In this document: one piece after another, positions 7,901 through 15,096 of the stretch
Layout of the letters: each line of letters opens with the position of its first letter
Position numbering within the stretch: position 1 is the stretch's first letter
Assembly (NCBI GenBank): GCA_020217065.1
Contig: JAIWOB010000080.1
Coordinates: forward strand, 1-18,213
Length of the DNA stretch: 18,213 nucleotides
Direction: 5' to 3'
Source: Chloroflexota bacterium
GTDB lineage: Bacteria > Chloroflexota > Anaerolineae > Anaerolineales > Villigracilaceae
Position numbers and translations under genes: made by a program
The notes under the pieces: generated by a model
The model's database searches: none
Told to the model about the DNA's origin: nothing
What the model saw: the letters and a program-made list of their open reading frames with translations, nothing else

Positions 7901-10424
7901 TTTCGATGGAGGCGCTATCGTAGCCGATTAACTTTGCGAGAAGGTCGAAAAGGGTTTCGAAAAGTTTTTGCCTGTCAAAGAGCGCGGTGAGTTGTCCTGT
8001 CGCTTCGCGCAGAATCTCCGCCTGGCTGCGGCGTTTCTGCTCCAGTTCGAAAAGTTGAATTCTTTCGATGGATTTTGCCATGCCGCCTGCAATGGTATTG
8101 AGCAGCCTTTCGTCGGTGCGGGTAAAAGCGTTTGGCTGCCTGCTTTCCACATTTAAGACGCCGATGATTTTCTCGCCATTCTTAAGCGGGATGCACAACT
8201 CCGAGCGGATTCCGGCGGCTGCCTCAAAATACGCTTCTTCGCGCGAAACGTCCCCGCTGCGGAAAGACGACCCGCTGGCAGCCACCCGCCCGGTGATTCC
8301 TATCGTCAACGGCATCCATAAGTTTAAGTCTTCCGCGCTTGTGCCGCGATAAGAAAAATGCGGCTTGAGCATATCCCCTTTTTCATTCAACAAAAGAAAA
8401 CCGCAAGCGTCCGGATAGAGCGTGTCGCTGATGATGTTGGTGACCCCCTCTAGCAGTTCGTCTATGCTGGAAGCGGTGGATTCTGCCAGAGCCGCCGCGT
8501 GAAGAACGGTCAATTCCCTCAGATGCCGCTGGGTTTCTTCTTCGATGCGTTTGCGCTCTGTAATGTCTTGCGCGATGGCAATCACCGCGTCCTGTCCGAA
8601 ATAGACCCCTTTGGATAATTGCACATCCTTTGGGAAAATTTCGCCGTTACTGCGCCTGCCCCAGAACTCGAAACGCTGCGCCTCGCCCTGAAAAGCGCGT
8701 TGAACGGCTTTTTTTACCCCCTCTACGTCGTTTTTGCCCGGTGCGGAGAGGAAATCCGGCGTTTTGCCGATGAACTCTTCTTTCGGATAGCCGTACATTC
8801 GCGCCGCGCCGTCGTTGACATCCAGAAAGACCCCTTGACGGTCTTGAATGTAGATAGCGTCTTGAATGCTGTTGAATAATCTGCGGTAACTGGCTTCGCT
8901 GTTTTGCAGGGCTTCTTCGGCAGCCTTTTTTTCGATGGCTGCGCCTAACGTGTTTGCGGCGGCTTTGAGGGCTTCTAACTCTCCTTCGCTCCATATTCGT
9001 TCCTGCGCGCATTCGTCCAAGCCGATAAATCCCCACCAGTCTTTGCCGACTTCAATTGGAATGCAGACGAGCGAAACGATATCTTGCGCCTCCAGGAAGT
9101 CCCGTTCCTCTTGCGGGAAATCCCTCACCAAGCCGTGAATGGGCAAGCCTTTGTCGAAACGTTCAATCCAGCGCGAAAACCCTTCCGCATCCTTGTTTTG
9201 CAGCTTTGGGTTTTCGATTTGCGGTTTCACTCCCTCGGCGTTCCATTCGGCAATCTGCGTCACTAAAACGACGTTTTCGGGAGAAAAACTTTTTTGGAAA
9301 ACATACGCCCGGCTGACGTTTGTCGCCTTTCCCAACGTTTCGAGTATGAGAGGGAGACATTTCCGCCAATTTGAGGATTTAAGAAACTGTTCTGCCGAAA
9401 ACCCCACCGCTTTGAGAATATTGTCGCTGCGGCGGAGGTCTTCCTCGGCTCGTTTTTGCTCTGAAATATCCAGCAAAATTCCCTGCCAGAAGAGAGGAAC
9501 CCCGTCTTCGCCCCTGATGGGAGAAGCGTCTTCTTTAATCCACACATAATGCCCATCTCGATGCCGCAGCCTGTACTCAACGCGGAATGGTTCGCAGGAT
9601 TGATTTGTGCGACTGTCCTCCGCCAGTACGCGTTCTCTATCGCCTGGATGCAGGGACTTTTCCCATATTTCTTTATCGGCTTTCCATTCTTCCGGTGTGT
9701 AGCCAAGCAAGTCGTAGATTCGCGGACTGACATAGACGGTCTCTTGTTCATCGTTGAATCTGTCCATGAACACCACAGCCGGCAGATTTTCCACCAGCAT
9801 ACGGTAACTTTTTTCCGCTTCCTTCAGGGCTTGTTCGGCGTTTTTTTGCTTGGTGACGTCGGTGATGAAGCCTTCGTAATAAATAATGTTCCCCGCCTTG
9901 TCTCTTACCGCCCTGGCGTTGGTTGAAGTCCAAATGACGCTCCCGTCCTTTTTTCGGTTTTTTGCCTCGAAATTTTCCACTGCGCCGTTTTGAGCGAGCG
10001 CTTCCATAAAACGACGGCGGCTTTCCGCCGAGAGGTGGACTTGTTTGCCGATATCCACGACCTGCTCCATCATTTCCTGCGGAGAATCGTACCCGTATAA
10101 TTTTGCCATAGCGGGGTTTACGGCAAGATAACGTCCCTGCGGAGAAGAGCGAAACACGCCCTCCGTCGCCGCCTCAAACAGGTCTTCGAAGTTTTTCTCC
10201 GCTTTTCTTATTTCCCGTTGTTCGATGGCGAGCAGCAGAAATAGGACTAGCGCGGTGCCAAGAACAAATAACAACCCCTTATAGGTTTGAAGCGACAGGA
10301 GACTGGCTGTTTCTTTTGCCAGCGCCGCGGCAGCCCAGTCGGAAACCAGAATCCAGACTCCGCCCGCCGCAGCGTATAAGAGAGCGGCTCGTAAAGCAGG
10401 GGAGATTTTGGACCTCTTATGCAT
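4968..10424 (-). CDS. Membrane-anchored multi-PAS/multi-GAF HD-GYP c-di-GMP phosphodiesterase
   Basis: 1818 residues from the ATG at 10424. The frame is open further upstream to 10616, but that extension runs through the tRNA-Cys gene and its terminator and is rejected. Domains: two membrane helices (about 10-30 and 48-68), PAS 77-195, PAS 206-325, GAF 345-500, PAS 510-625, then six GAF domains (about 640-795, 810-955, 975-1120, 1145-1285, 1300-1450, 1465-1620) and HD-GYP 1635-1815. The catalytic set is complete: His1655, HD 1687-1688, His1716, HHE 1740-1742, the GSGYP loop at 1746-1750 and Asp1769. It should hydrolyse c-di-GMP in the cytoplasm in response to signals read by the PAS/GAF array. 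No GGDEF, kinase or receiver domain is present. GAF ligands cannot be read from the sequence. No clear Shine-Dalgarno precedes the start. Confidence 0.93.
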   Translation of the reverse strand: MHKRSKISPALRAALLYAAAGGVWILVSDWAAAALAKETASLLSLQTYKGLLFVLGTALVLFLLLAIEQREIRKAEKNFEDLFEAATEGVFRSSPQGRYLAVNPAMAKLYGYDSPQEMMEQVVDIGKQVHLSAESRRRFMEALAQNGAVENFEAKNRKKDGSVIWTSTNARAVRDKAGNIIYYEGFITDVTKQKNAEQALKEAEKSYRMLVENLPAVVFMDRFNDEQETVYVSPRIYDLLGYTPEEWKADKEIWEKSLHPGDRERVLAEDSRTNQSCEPFRVEYRLRHRDGHYVWIKEDASPIRGEDGVPLFWQGILLDISEQKRAEEDLRRSDNILKAVGFSAEQFLKSSNWRKCLPLILETLGKATNVSRAYVFQKSFSPENVVLVTQIAEWNAEGVKPQIENPKLQNKDAEGFSRWIERFDKGLPIHGLVRDFPQEERDFLEAQDIVSLVCIPIEVGKDWWGFIGLDECAQERIWSEGELEALKAAANTLGAAIEKKAAEEALQNSEASYRRLFNSIQDAIYIQDRQGVFLDVNDGAARMYGYPKEEFIGKTPDFLSAPGKNDVEGVKKAVQRAFQGEAQRFEFWGRRSNGEIFPKDVQLSKGVYFGQDAVIAIAQDITERKRIEEETQRHLRELTVLHAAALAESTASSIDELLEGVTNIISDTLYPDACGFLLLNEKGDMLKPHFSYRGTSAEDLNLWMPLTIGITGRVAASGSSFRSGDVSREEAYFEAAAGIRSELCIPLKNGEKIIGVLNVESRQPNAFTRTDERLLNTIAGGMAKSIERIQLFELEQKRRSQAEILREATGQLTALFDRQKLFETLFDLLAKLIGYDSASIETLKDGYFEIAAGKNIPQTLIGKRYKPNLEKWGGFAELRQPIIIPDVQQDDRFEVFEETNYIRGWMAIPMFAGENLIGFLNLDSRTVGFFTQEHAAIAQTFANQAAIALENARLFELERHRRAQAEILSQATTALANTLDSKRLFEDILDWLEKIAPYDSASITLSDGNFQRLAAQRGLPSSYVIGEKFPIKPNDKWNLVIASRKPLILEDAQNSELFEKWKDSEYIRGWMCAAVFAQDKLTGFINVDNRTPGAFNEEQAVLLQTFANQAAIAIENARLFELEQKRRRNAEIVRQAATILNTLLELPALYEAILDWLYKITPYDSATIFELEGSAARISACRGLPHPEKALAQTFPADNALCQILNETREPLILEDCEKDPRFEGWGDVKGMHGWMGVPLISRGQVIGYITLDSRTAGAFTQNDAVACQTFAHQAATALENSRLFTETRQRLEELESVSRVSFALRAAQNVDEMLPILLEEIKFSVGAESAAIWLYELDSNVLQAKAVSGRFNRLRKTDFQPGEGVVGRVYLLGEPYLTEGKSSRSDVHEENHEVFGENWSGLVVPLRTVNETIGALAVALENGSEIKPHHVRLMSTLAEIAGNAIHRSNLYQKSEEQIQRLMTLRELDAAISSNLDLRLTLGILTEHLLARMGVSAAAVLTFNPASQTLEYSAIAGFKNPAKTLRSIKLGDPLAGRILLNRRAYYIKDLEAEDSPPLRSPLEMEGFKSYYAAPLFSKGATKGILETYFRQPFSPSADWVEFIHMLAEQAVIAIDNAELFENLERTSQELSLAYDRTLEGWGKALELRDKETQGHTQRVTDLTLELARQMGIAEDELAQIRRGVLLHDIGKMGVPDRILRKKGRLTADEQAEMRKHPQYAYDMIYPIEYLRPALDIAYCHHEWWDGSGYPRGLKGAEIPLSARIFAVVDVWDALSSDRPYRKAWKRGKIIEYIRSLSGRQFDPQVVNAFFRMIEEKEN
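6576..8054 (-). repeat. Three tandem GAF-coding repeats
   Basis: Successive copies inside the sensor gene begin at the LF(E) of the block ending NQAAIAxENxRLF: residues 791, 954, 1119 and 1284, so the units are 163, 165 and 165 codons. At DNA level the 11-base word TCGCCGCCTGG (plus strand) recurs at 6596, 7091 and 7586, exactly 495 bases apart both times. Units also share PYDSA(S/T)I, RGWM and TFANQAA. Confidence 0.85.
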
Positions 10425-10429
10425 AAAAG

Positions 10430-10443
10430 AATTACCGGTAATT
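10430..10443. promoter_or_regulatory. 14 bp perfect palindrome at the sensor gene start, possible operator
   Basis: AATTACCGGTAATT is a perfect palindrome ending 5 bases before the sensor ATG and overlapping its candidate -10 (TATAAT, 10441-10446). This position suits a repressor site, but no regulator is identified. Confidence 0.4.
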
Positions 10444-10474
10444 ATAGTATAGACCTTTTTGCGGCTTAAAACAA
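10441..10474 (-). promoter_or_regulatory. Candidate promoter of the HD-GYP sensor gene
   Basis: On the minus strand TTGTTT (10469-10474), 17 bp, TATACT (10446-10451) is one option. TATAAT at 10441-10446 with a poor -35 is another. Either gives a very short untranslated leader. The -35 overlaps the U-tract of the tRNA terminator. Confidence 0.4.
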
Positions 10475-10499
10475 AACAGCAAACCCAGCGGCTTGCTGT
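10466..10499 (-). terminator. Intrinsic terminator of the tRNA operon
   Basis: On the minus strand a 10 bp stem (10490-10499 with 10476-10485, one G-U) with a 4-base loop is followed by TTTGTTTT. It lies 5 bases after the end of tRNA-Cys and separates the tRNA operon from the sensor gene. Confidence 0.85.
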
Positions 10500-10504
10500 C
10501 GCAG

Positions 10505-10575
10505 AGGCGTCGACGGGATTCGAACCCGTGATGAGGGTTTTGCAGACCCTTGCCTTACCACTTGGCCACGACGCC
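10505..10575 (-). tRNA. tRNA-Cys (GCA)
   Basis: 71 bases. The acceptor stem GGCGTCG/CGACGCC is perfect, the anticodon stem AGGGT/ACCCT closes the loop CTGCAAA with anticodon GCA, and the T-loop TTCGAAT is canonical. The discriminator base is U, as expected for tRNA-Cys. CCA is not encoded. It is the last gene of the three-tRNA operon. Confidence 0.96.
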
Positions 10576-10635
10576 CTATAGAAACAATAAGGATTGCGAA
10601 GGAAGCATTTTTCCAATCCGCAACCCTCTATGTTG

Positions 10636-10707
10636 AGCGGGCGATGGGACTCGAACCCACGACCTTCTCCTTGGCAAGGAGACGTACTACCACTGTACTA
10701 CGCCCGC
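10636..10707 (-). tRNA. tRNA-Gly (GCC)
   Basis: 72 bases. The acceptor stem GCGGGCG/CGCCCGC is perfect, the anticodon stem TCTCC/GGAGA closes the loop TTGCCAA with anticodon GCC, and the T-loop TTCGAGT is canonical. Discriminator U; CCA is not encoded. It is the middle gene of the operon; the 60-base spacer to tRNA-Cys contains a small interrupted hairpin (10591-10619). Confidence 0.96.
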
Positions 10708-10733
10708 AGACGGTCTATCTTGCCGACCGCTAG

Positions 10734-10806
10734 TGCCGAGACCCAGGATCGGACTGGGGACACCGCGATTTTCAGTCGCGTGCTCTACCAACTGAGCTAT
10801 CTCGGC
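10734..10806 (-). tRNA. tRNA-Phe (GAA), T-loop with C55
   Basis: 73 bases. The acceptor stem GCCGAGA/TCTCGGC, D-stem GCTC/GAGC, anticodon stem CGCGA/TCGCG with loop CTGAAAA (anticodon GAA) and T-stem CCCAG/CTGGG all pair. The discriminator is A and CCA is not encoded. The T-loop reads TCCGATC, so position 55 is C instead of the near-universal U (pseudouridine). It is the first gene of the operon. Confidence 0.95.
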
Positions 10807-10838
10807 AAACGCGCTTCTCTCGTTGTTAAGCGAGCGTG

Positions 10839-10868
10839 ATTTTACACGCACTTAGGCGGATTTGTCAA
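10839..10868 (-). promoter_or_regulatory. Promoter of the Phe-Gly-Cys tRNA operon
   Basis: On the minus strand: TTGACA (10863-10868), 18 bp spacer, TAAAAT (10839-10844). The expected start site is about 25 bases before tRNA-Phe. It is divergent from the rpoB promoter, with the two -35 elements 47 bp apart. Confidence 0.8.
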
Positions 10869-10915
10869 GAAAACAGGCGGGGTTGCGGTCTCTTGACGTT
10901 CTCAAAAATCCGTTC

Positions 10916-10944
10916 TTGACTTTTCATATCCGTTTCGGTATAAT
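10916..10944 (+). promoter_or_regulatory. rpoB promoter
   Basis: TTGACT (10916-10921), 17 bp, TATAAT (10939-10944): one mismatch from the sigma-70 consensus at optimal spacing. The start site should be near 10951, giving a leader of about 58 bases. This rules out upstream in-frame ATGs as the rpoB start. Confidence 0.85.
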
Positions 10945-11008
10945 GTTAGATTGCTGTCCACAGGGCAGGCTAATCGTTTTTATTTCAGCCAACAGTCAGG
11001 AGAGAAGA

Positions 11009-14000
11009 ATGGCATCTTCTTTGCCCCAAAAAACTTATGCGCGTATCCCGGTAAACTTGGACCTTCCAAATTTAATTGAAGTTCAACTTGATTCTTTTGA
11101 AAGGCTGAAAAAGGAGGGATTGGGCGACCTTTTTCACGAGATTTCCCCCATCGAGTCCTATAACAAGGGGATGAAACTTTTTTTTCCAAGCCGAAGCCCC
11201 GAATCGCAGCAGTGGGGACTTAAATATTGGTTTGGCGAACCCAAGCACACCATTGAGGAATGCGTTGAACGCGACTTGACCTACGCCAGTCCTTTGTACG
11301 TATCCGTTCTTTTAGCCGGCCCCGACGTTCCCGAGCCAATCAAGCAGGATATTTTTCTCGGCGATTTTCCGGAGATGACCGATAAAGGCACCTTTATTGT
11401 CAATGGCACGGAACGCGTGGTGGTATCTCAGTTAATTCGTTCGCCGGGCGTTTACTTCGAAGCCCCAATGGACCGAGCCACTGGGCGCGCCCTGGCGATG
11501 GCGAAACTTATTCCCGACCGCGGCGCATGGATGGAGTTTGAAACCCGCAAGTCCGATTACATCATCCTCAAATTCAACCGCAAGCGCACCGTCCCCATTA
11601 CCATTTTCCTCCGCGCCCTTGCCGCAGTGGACGACGGCGTAAAGGATTCCCCCATCAAATACGGTACGGATGAAGAGTTGATTTCCATTTTCAAAGATGT
11701 GGACAACAATCCCGAGCGCATGTTCATCGCCTCCTCCCTCAAGCAAGAACCGGACTGGAGTCAGATTAACCACCCGCTGCCTCAGGCGGCGCTGATTGAG
11801 TTTTTCAAGAAGATGCGCCCCGGCGACCCCGCCACCCTTGATAATGCCCGCCAGTTTCTCGAAGAGCAGTTATTTGACCAGCGGCATTATGACCTCGAAA
11901 GGGTCGGGCGTTATAAATTGAATCAAAAACTCGACCTCAACATTCCCATTCCTCACCGTACTGTCACCAAGAGCGACATTATCCGCCTTGTTCGCCGCAT
12001 GATTCAAATTAACAATGGAGCGGAGCGCCCAGATGACATTGACCACCTCGGCAATCGCCGAGTCAAGACGGTGGGCGAGTTGATTCAGAACAAACTGCGA
12101 ATTGGCTTGCGCCGCATGGAGCGCGTCATTAAGGAGCGCATGTCCATTCGCGACCAGGAGCAGCTTTCGCCGGTGACCTTGGTTAACATTCGCCCAGTGG
12201 TTGCCGCCCTGCGGGAGTTTTTCGGGTCCTCTCAACTCTCTCAGTTTATGGACCAAACCAATCCGCTGGCGGAATTGCGCCACAAGCGCACGCTTTCGGC
12301 TTTGGGTCCTGGCGGTTTACGGCGTGAACGCGCCGGCTTTGACGTCCGCGACGTGCATCATTCGCATTATGGGCGCATCTGCCCCATTGAAACGCCTGAA
12401 GGTCCGAATATCGGCTTAATTGGTCGTCTGGCTTCCTTTGCCCGCGTCAATGAGTATGGGTTTATTGAAACGCCTTACCGTAAGGTGTATCGCGCGCTTC
12501 CCGCCGACGACGAACGCCTTGAAGGGCGCACTTTGCGCGAAGATGTGTACGACCCCAAGAGCGGGGAGTTGTTGTTCAAGTCGGGAACCGTTCTCGACGC
12601 CAAATCGGTGAAGCGGATTGCCAAAATCGGCGGAGAAATTAATATTGTTCCCTTTGTTTCCGACGAAATTGTGTATCTTTCAGCGGATGCGGAGGACAAA
12701 TATACAATCGCCCAGGCGAATTCCCGTTTGAACGAAAACAAAGAATTCTTGCGCGAACGCATTTCGTGCCGTTATCATTCCGGCTTTTTGTTTTCGAACG
12801 CTGAAAATATTGATTTTATGGACGTCGCGCCGCATCAGGTTGTCGGCATTAGCGCCGCCTTGATTCCCTTCCTTGAACATGACGACGCCAACCGCGCTTT
12901 GATGGGTTCGAATATGATGGCGCAGGCTGTTCCGCTGATTCGCCCCGAAATTCCTCTTGTCTCGACCGGCATGGAAGGTCACGCCGCTCTGGATTCCGGG
13001 CAGGTTGTGGTGGCGGTCGCTGACGGGGAGGTCGTATCGGTCACAGGCTCTTCCATCACCGTCCGCGAGAAAAAGGGCGGAAATCGCGTGTATCAATTGC
13101 GGAAATACCAACGCTCCAATCAAAGCACTTGCATTGACCAGCGTCCGTCTGTGGTGAAGGGACAATTGGTCAAGGCTGGCGATATTATCGCCGATTCTTC
13201 ATCCACTGACGGCGGACAAATTGCGCTTGGACAAAATGTGGTGGTCGCTTTCCTCTCTTGGGAAGGCGGAAATTTTGAAGACGCCATTTTACTTTCCGAG
13301 CGTCTGGTTCAAGAGGACCGTTTTACGTCGGTTCACATTGAAAAGCACGAAGTCGAAGCCCGCGACACCAAACTGGGTCCTGAAGAAATTACCCGCGACA
13401 TTCCCAACGTTGGCGACGACGCAATCAAAGACCTTGACGAGAACGGCATCATCCGCATCGGCGCGGAAGTTGGTCCAAACGACATCCTCGTTGGTAAAAT
13501 TACGCCCAAAGGCGAAAAGGAATTGACGCCCGAAGAACGGTTGCTGCGCGCCATCTTTGGAGAAAAATCCCGCGATGTGAAAGACACCTCGCTGCGAATG
13601 CCGCACGGCGAACGCGGCAAAGTGGTGGACGTAAAAGTTTTCACCCGTGAAGATAACTCCGACCTCTCCGCCGGCGTGGACATGATGGTGCGCGTCTCGG
13701 TGGCGCAGCGCCGCAAGATTACCGCCGGCGATAAAATGGCTGGACGCCACGGCAATAAAGGCGTGGTTTCGAAGGTTGTGCCTGTCGAGGATATGCCCTT
13801 CCTTGAAGACGGCACCCCGGTGGACATCATTCTCAACCCGCTTGGCGTGCCGGGGCGCATGAACATCGGTCAGGTGTTGGAAGTTCACCTGGGCTGGGCG
13901 GCAAAGCGCATGGGCTTTCGCGCTCTGACCCCCGTTTTTGACGGCGCGACCGAGGAGCAAATCGAAGCGGAACTCGCCCGCGCTTGGATTATAGACCAGG

Positions 14001-14908
14001 CATGGAAGGAATCGGCGCAGCGCGCCTGGGAATGGCTCAAGGAACAGGAATACGACCCCAACGCTATTCAGGACGACGACGAAGTTCTTCGTCTGTATCT
14101 TGAACACTGGCTGGGCAAGCGCAAGTACGACGTTTACAGCCTGAACGAGACCGATTATGCGCGTCAGGCGGCGGCGATGGAATGGCTGCGCGAGAAGGGA
14201 TATTCCAATCCCGACGAAATTCTTCTCTCTGACCGCGACGTGGCAAACCCAGACCCCGCCCTGGACGAGGTCGCCATTAAAGCCTGTCTGCGCCTGTGGC
14301 TTGAGACGAATGGCGTCACGCGCCGCATCGCCGAAGATAAAATATACGAGGCGGCGCAGGAACTTGCCAAAGAACGGGGAATCCCCCTGCCCACGCTTGG
14401 CAAGCAGATTCTGCGCGACGGCAAAACCGGACTTCCTTACGACCAGCCGGTTACGGTCGGCGTGATGACCATCTTGAAACTGCATCACCTTGTGGAGGAT
14501 AAGGTTCATGCGCGTTCGACCGGTCCCTACAGTCTGGTGACCCAACAGCCGCTGGGCGGCAAGGCGCAGTTTGGCGGTCAACGTTTTGGCGAAATGGAGG
14601 TGTGGGCGCTCGAAGCCTACGGCGCGGCGCATACCCTTCAGGAAATGCTCACCGTCAAATCGGACGATGTGCAAGGGCGCGTCAGCACTTATGAGGCGAT
14701 TGTCAAAAACGAACCCATCGAAGAGCCAAGCATTCCAGCCTCTTTCCGGGTGCTGGTAAAGGAACTGCAATCTCTTGGTCTTGCGGTGGAAGCCGTTGGA
14801 GAAGGCGGCGATGTCGTGCGCTTTGGCAAGGAAGACGAGAAGGCGCATCCGCCGAAACACGATACGGGATTGCTCAGCCTTGGAGAAAACCGCATTGGGA
14901 AAAAGTAA
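11009..14908 (+). CDS. rpoB: RNA polymerase beta subunit
   Basis: 1299 residues from the ATG at 11009, chosen because AGGAG (10998-11002) lies 6 bases before it and the promoter lies between it and the earlier in-frame ATG at 10862. This is the second-largest catalytic subunit of RNA polymerase. The rifampicin region ([17 protein letters not shown], then [12 protein letters not shown]) reaches residue 434, with Thr428 where E. coli has Arg529. The catalytic lysines equivalent to E. coli Lys1065 and Lys1073 are Lys1157 and Lys1165, in [16 protein letters not shown]. The flap is short, lacking the large E. coli insertion. Between VFDGA (about residue 980) and LRDGKTG (about 1132) lies an unusually long ~145-residue region with a duplicated helical module. 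rpoC does not follow; rpsL does. Confidence 0.98.
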   Translation: MASSLPQKTYARIPVNLDLPNLIEVQLDSFERLKKEGLGDLFHEISPIESYNKGMKLFFPSRSPESQQWGLKYWFGEPKHTIEECVERDLTYASPLYVSVLLAGPDVPEPIKQDIFLGDFPEMTDKGTFIVNGTERVVVSQLIRSPGVYFEAPMDRATGRALAMAKLIPDRGAWMEFETRKSDYIILKFNRKRTVPITIFLRALAAVDDGVKDSPIKYGTDEELISIFKDVDNNPERMFIASSLKQEPDWSQINHPLPQAALIEFFKKMRPGDPATLDNARQFLEEQLFDQRHYDLERVGRYKLNQKLDLNIPIPHRTVTKSDIIRLVRRMIQINNGAERPDDIDHLGNRRVKTVGELIQNKLRIGLRRMERVIKERMSIRDQEQLSPVTLVNIRPVVAALREFFGSSQLSQFMDQTNPLAELRHKRTLSALGPGGLRRERAGFDVRDVHHSHYGRICPIETPEGPNIGLIGRLASFARVNEYGFIETPYRKVYRALPADDERLEGRTLREDVYDPKSGELLFKSGTVLDAKSVKRIAKIGGEINIVPFVSDEIVYLSADAEDKYTIAQANSRLNENKEFLRERISCRYHSGFLFSNAENIDFMDVAPHQVVGISAALIPFLEHDDANRALMGSNMMAQAVPLIRPEIPLVSTGMEGHAALDSGQVVVAVADGEVVSVTGSSITVREKKGGNRVYQLRKYQRSNQSTCIDQRPSVVKGQLVKAGDIIADSSSTDGGQIALGQNVVVAFLSWEGGNFEDAILLSERLVQEDRFTSVHIEKHEVEARDTKLGPEEITRDIPNVGDDAIKDLDENGIIRIGAEVGPNDILVGKITPKGEKELTPEERLLRAIFGEKSRDVKDTSLRMPHGERGKVVDVKVFTREDNSDLSAGVDMMVRVSVAQRRKITAGDKMAGRHGNKGVVSKVVPVEDMPFLEDGTPVDIILNPLGVPGRMNIGQVLEVHLGWAAKRMGFRALTPVFDGATEEQIEAELARAWIIDQAWKESAQRAWEWLKEQEYDPNAIQDDDEVLRLYLEHWLGKRKYDVYSLNETDYARQAAAMEWLREKGYSNPDEILLSDRDVANPDPALDEVAIKACLRLWLETNGVTRRIAEDKIYEAAQELAKERGIPLPTLGKQILRDGKTGLPYDQPVTVGVMTILKLHHLVEDKVHARSTGPYSLVTQQPLGGKAQFGGQRFGEMEVWALEAYGAAHTLQEMLTVKSDDVQGRVSTYEAIVKNEPIEEPSIPASFRVLVKELQSLGLAVEAVGEGGDVVRFGKEDEKAHPPKHDTGLLSLGENRIGKK

Positions 14909-14918
14909 ACGTTTCCCA

Positions 14919-14947
14919 TTGACGCAATCGGCGCGACGTGATAAACT
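14919..14947 (+). promoter_or_regulatory. Promoter of the str operon (rpsL)
   Basis: TTGACG (14919-14924), 17 bp, TAAACT (14942-14947), starting 10 bases after the rpoB stop codon. The start site should be near 14954, giving a structured leader of about 140 bases. No terminator separates rpoB from it, so read-through from rpoB is also likely. Confidence 0.7.
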
Positions 14948-14951
14948 AATC

Positions 14952-15045
14952 AGCCGTTGCCCATAAACAAGAGCGGCTTTTCCCCGCTCCATTTCATTGG
15001 CGGCTACAAATGAGGCCATCAGGGTTTGTTATGATGGTCTCATTT
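14952..15045 (+). promoter_or_regulatory. Structured 5' leader upstream of rpsL
   Basis: Two hairpins are visible. GAGCGG (14971-14976) pairs with CCGCTC (14984-14989). A long one follows: 15008-15021 pairs with 15032-15045 (14 bp, one G-U, 10-base loop). AGCCG at 14952-14956 could alternatively pair with CGGCT at 14974-14978 or 15001-15005, so the leader may switch folds. It may be a ribosomal-protein autoregulatory site or an attenuator, but no U-tract follows and the ligand is unknown. Confidence 0.5.
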
Positions 15046-15096
15046 ATTGCGAATATTCAAGAGAATCTGTGAAGGAATTTTCAATCGGAGGCGATG

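Noticed and set aside
10425..10616. In-frame N-terminal extension of the sensor protein starting at 10616
   Set aside because: It would run through the tRNA-Cys gene and its terminator, and the added residues have no domain character; the membrane segment begins just after the ATG at 10424.
10862..11008. In-frame upstream start for rpoB at 10862
   Set aside because: It lies upstream of the rpoB promoter, has no ribosome binding site, and the added residues are not part of known beta subunits.
13289..15019. 576-residue open frame antisense to the 3' half of rpoB
   Set aside because: It is a shadow of the rpoB codon pattern: composition rich in His/Arg/Phe, no recognisable domain, no promoter or ribosome binding site.
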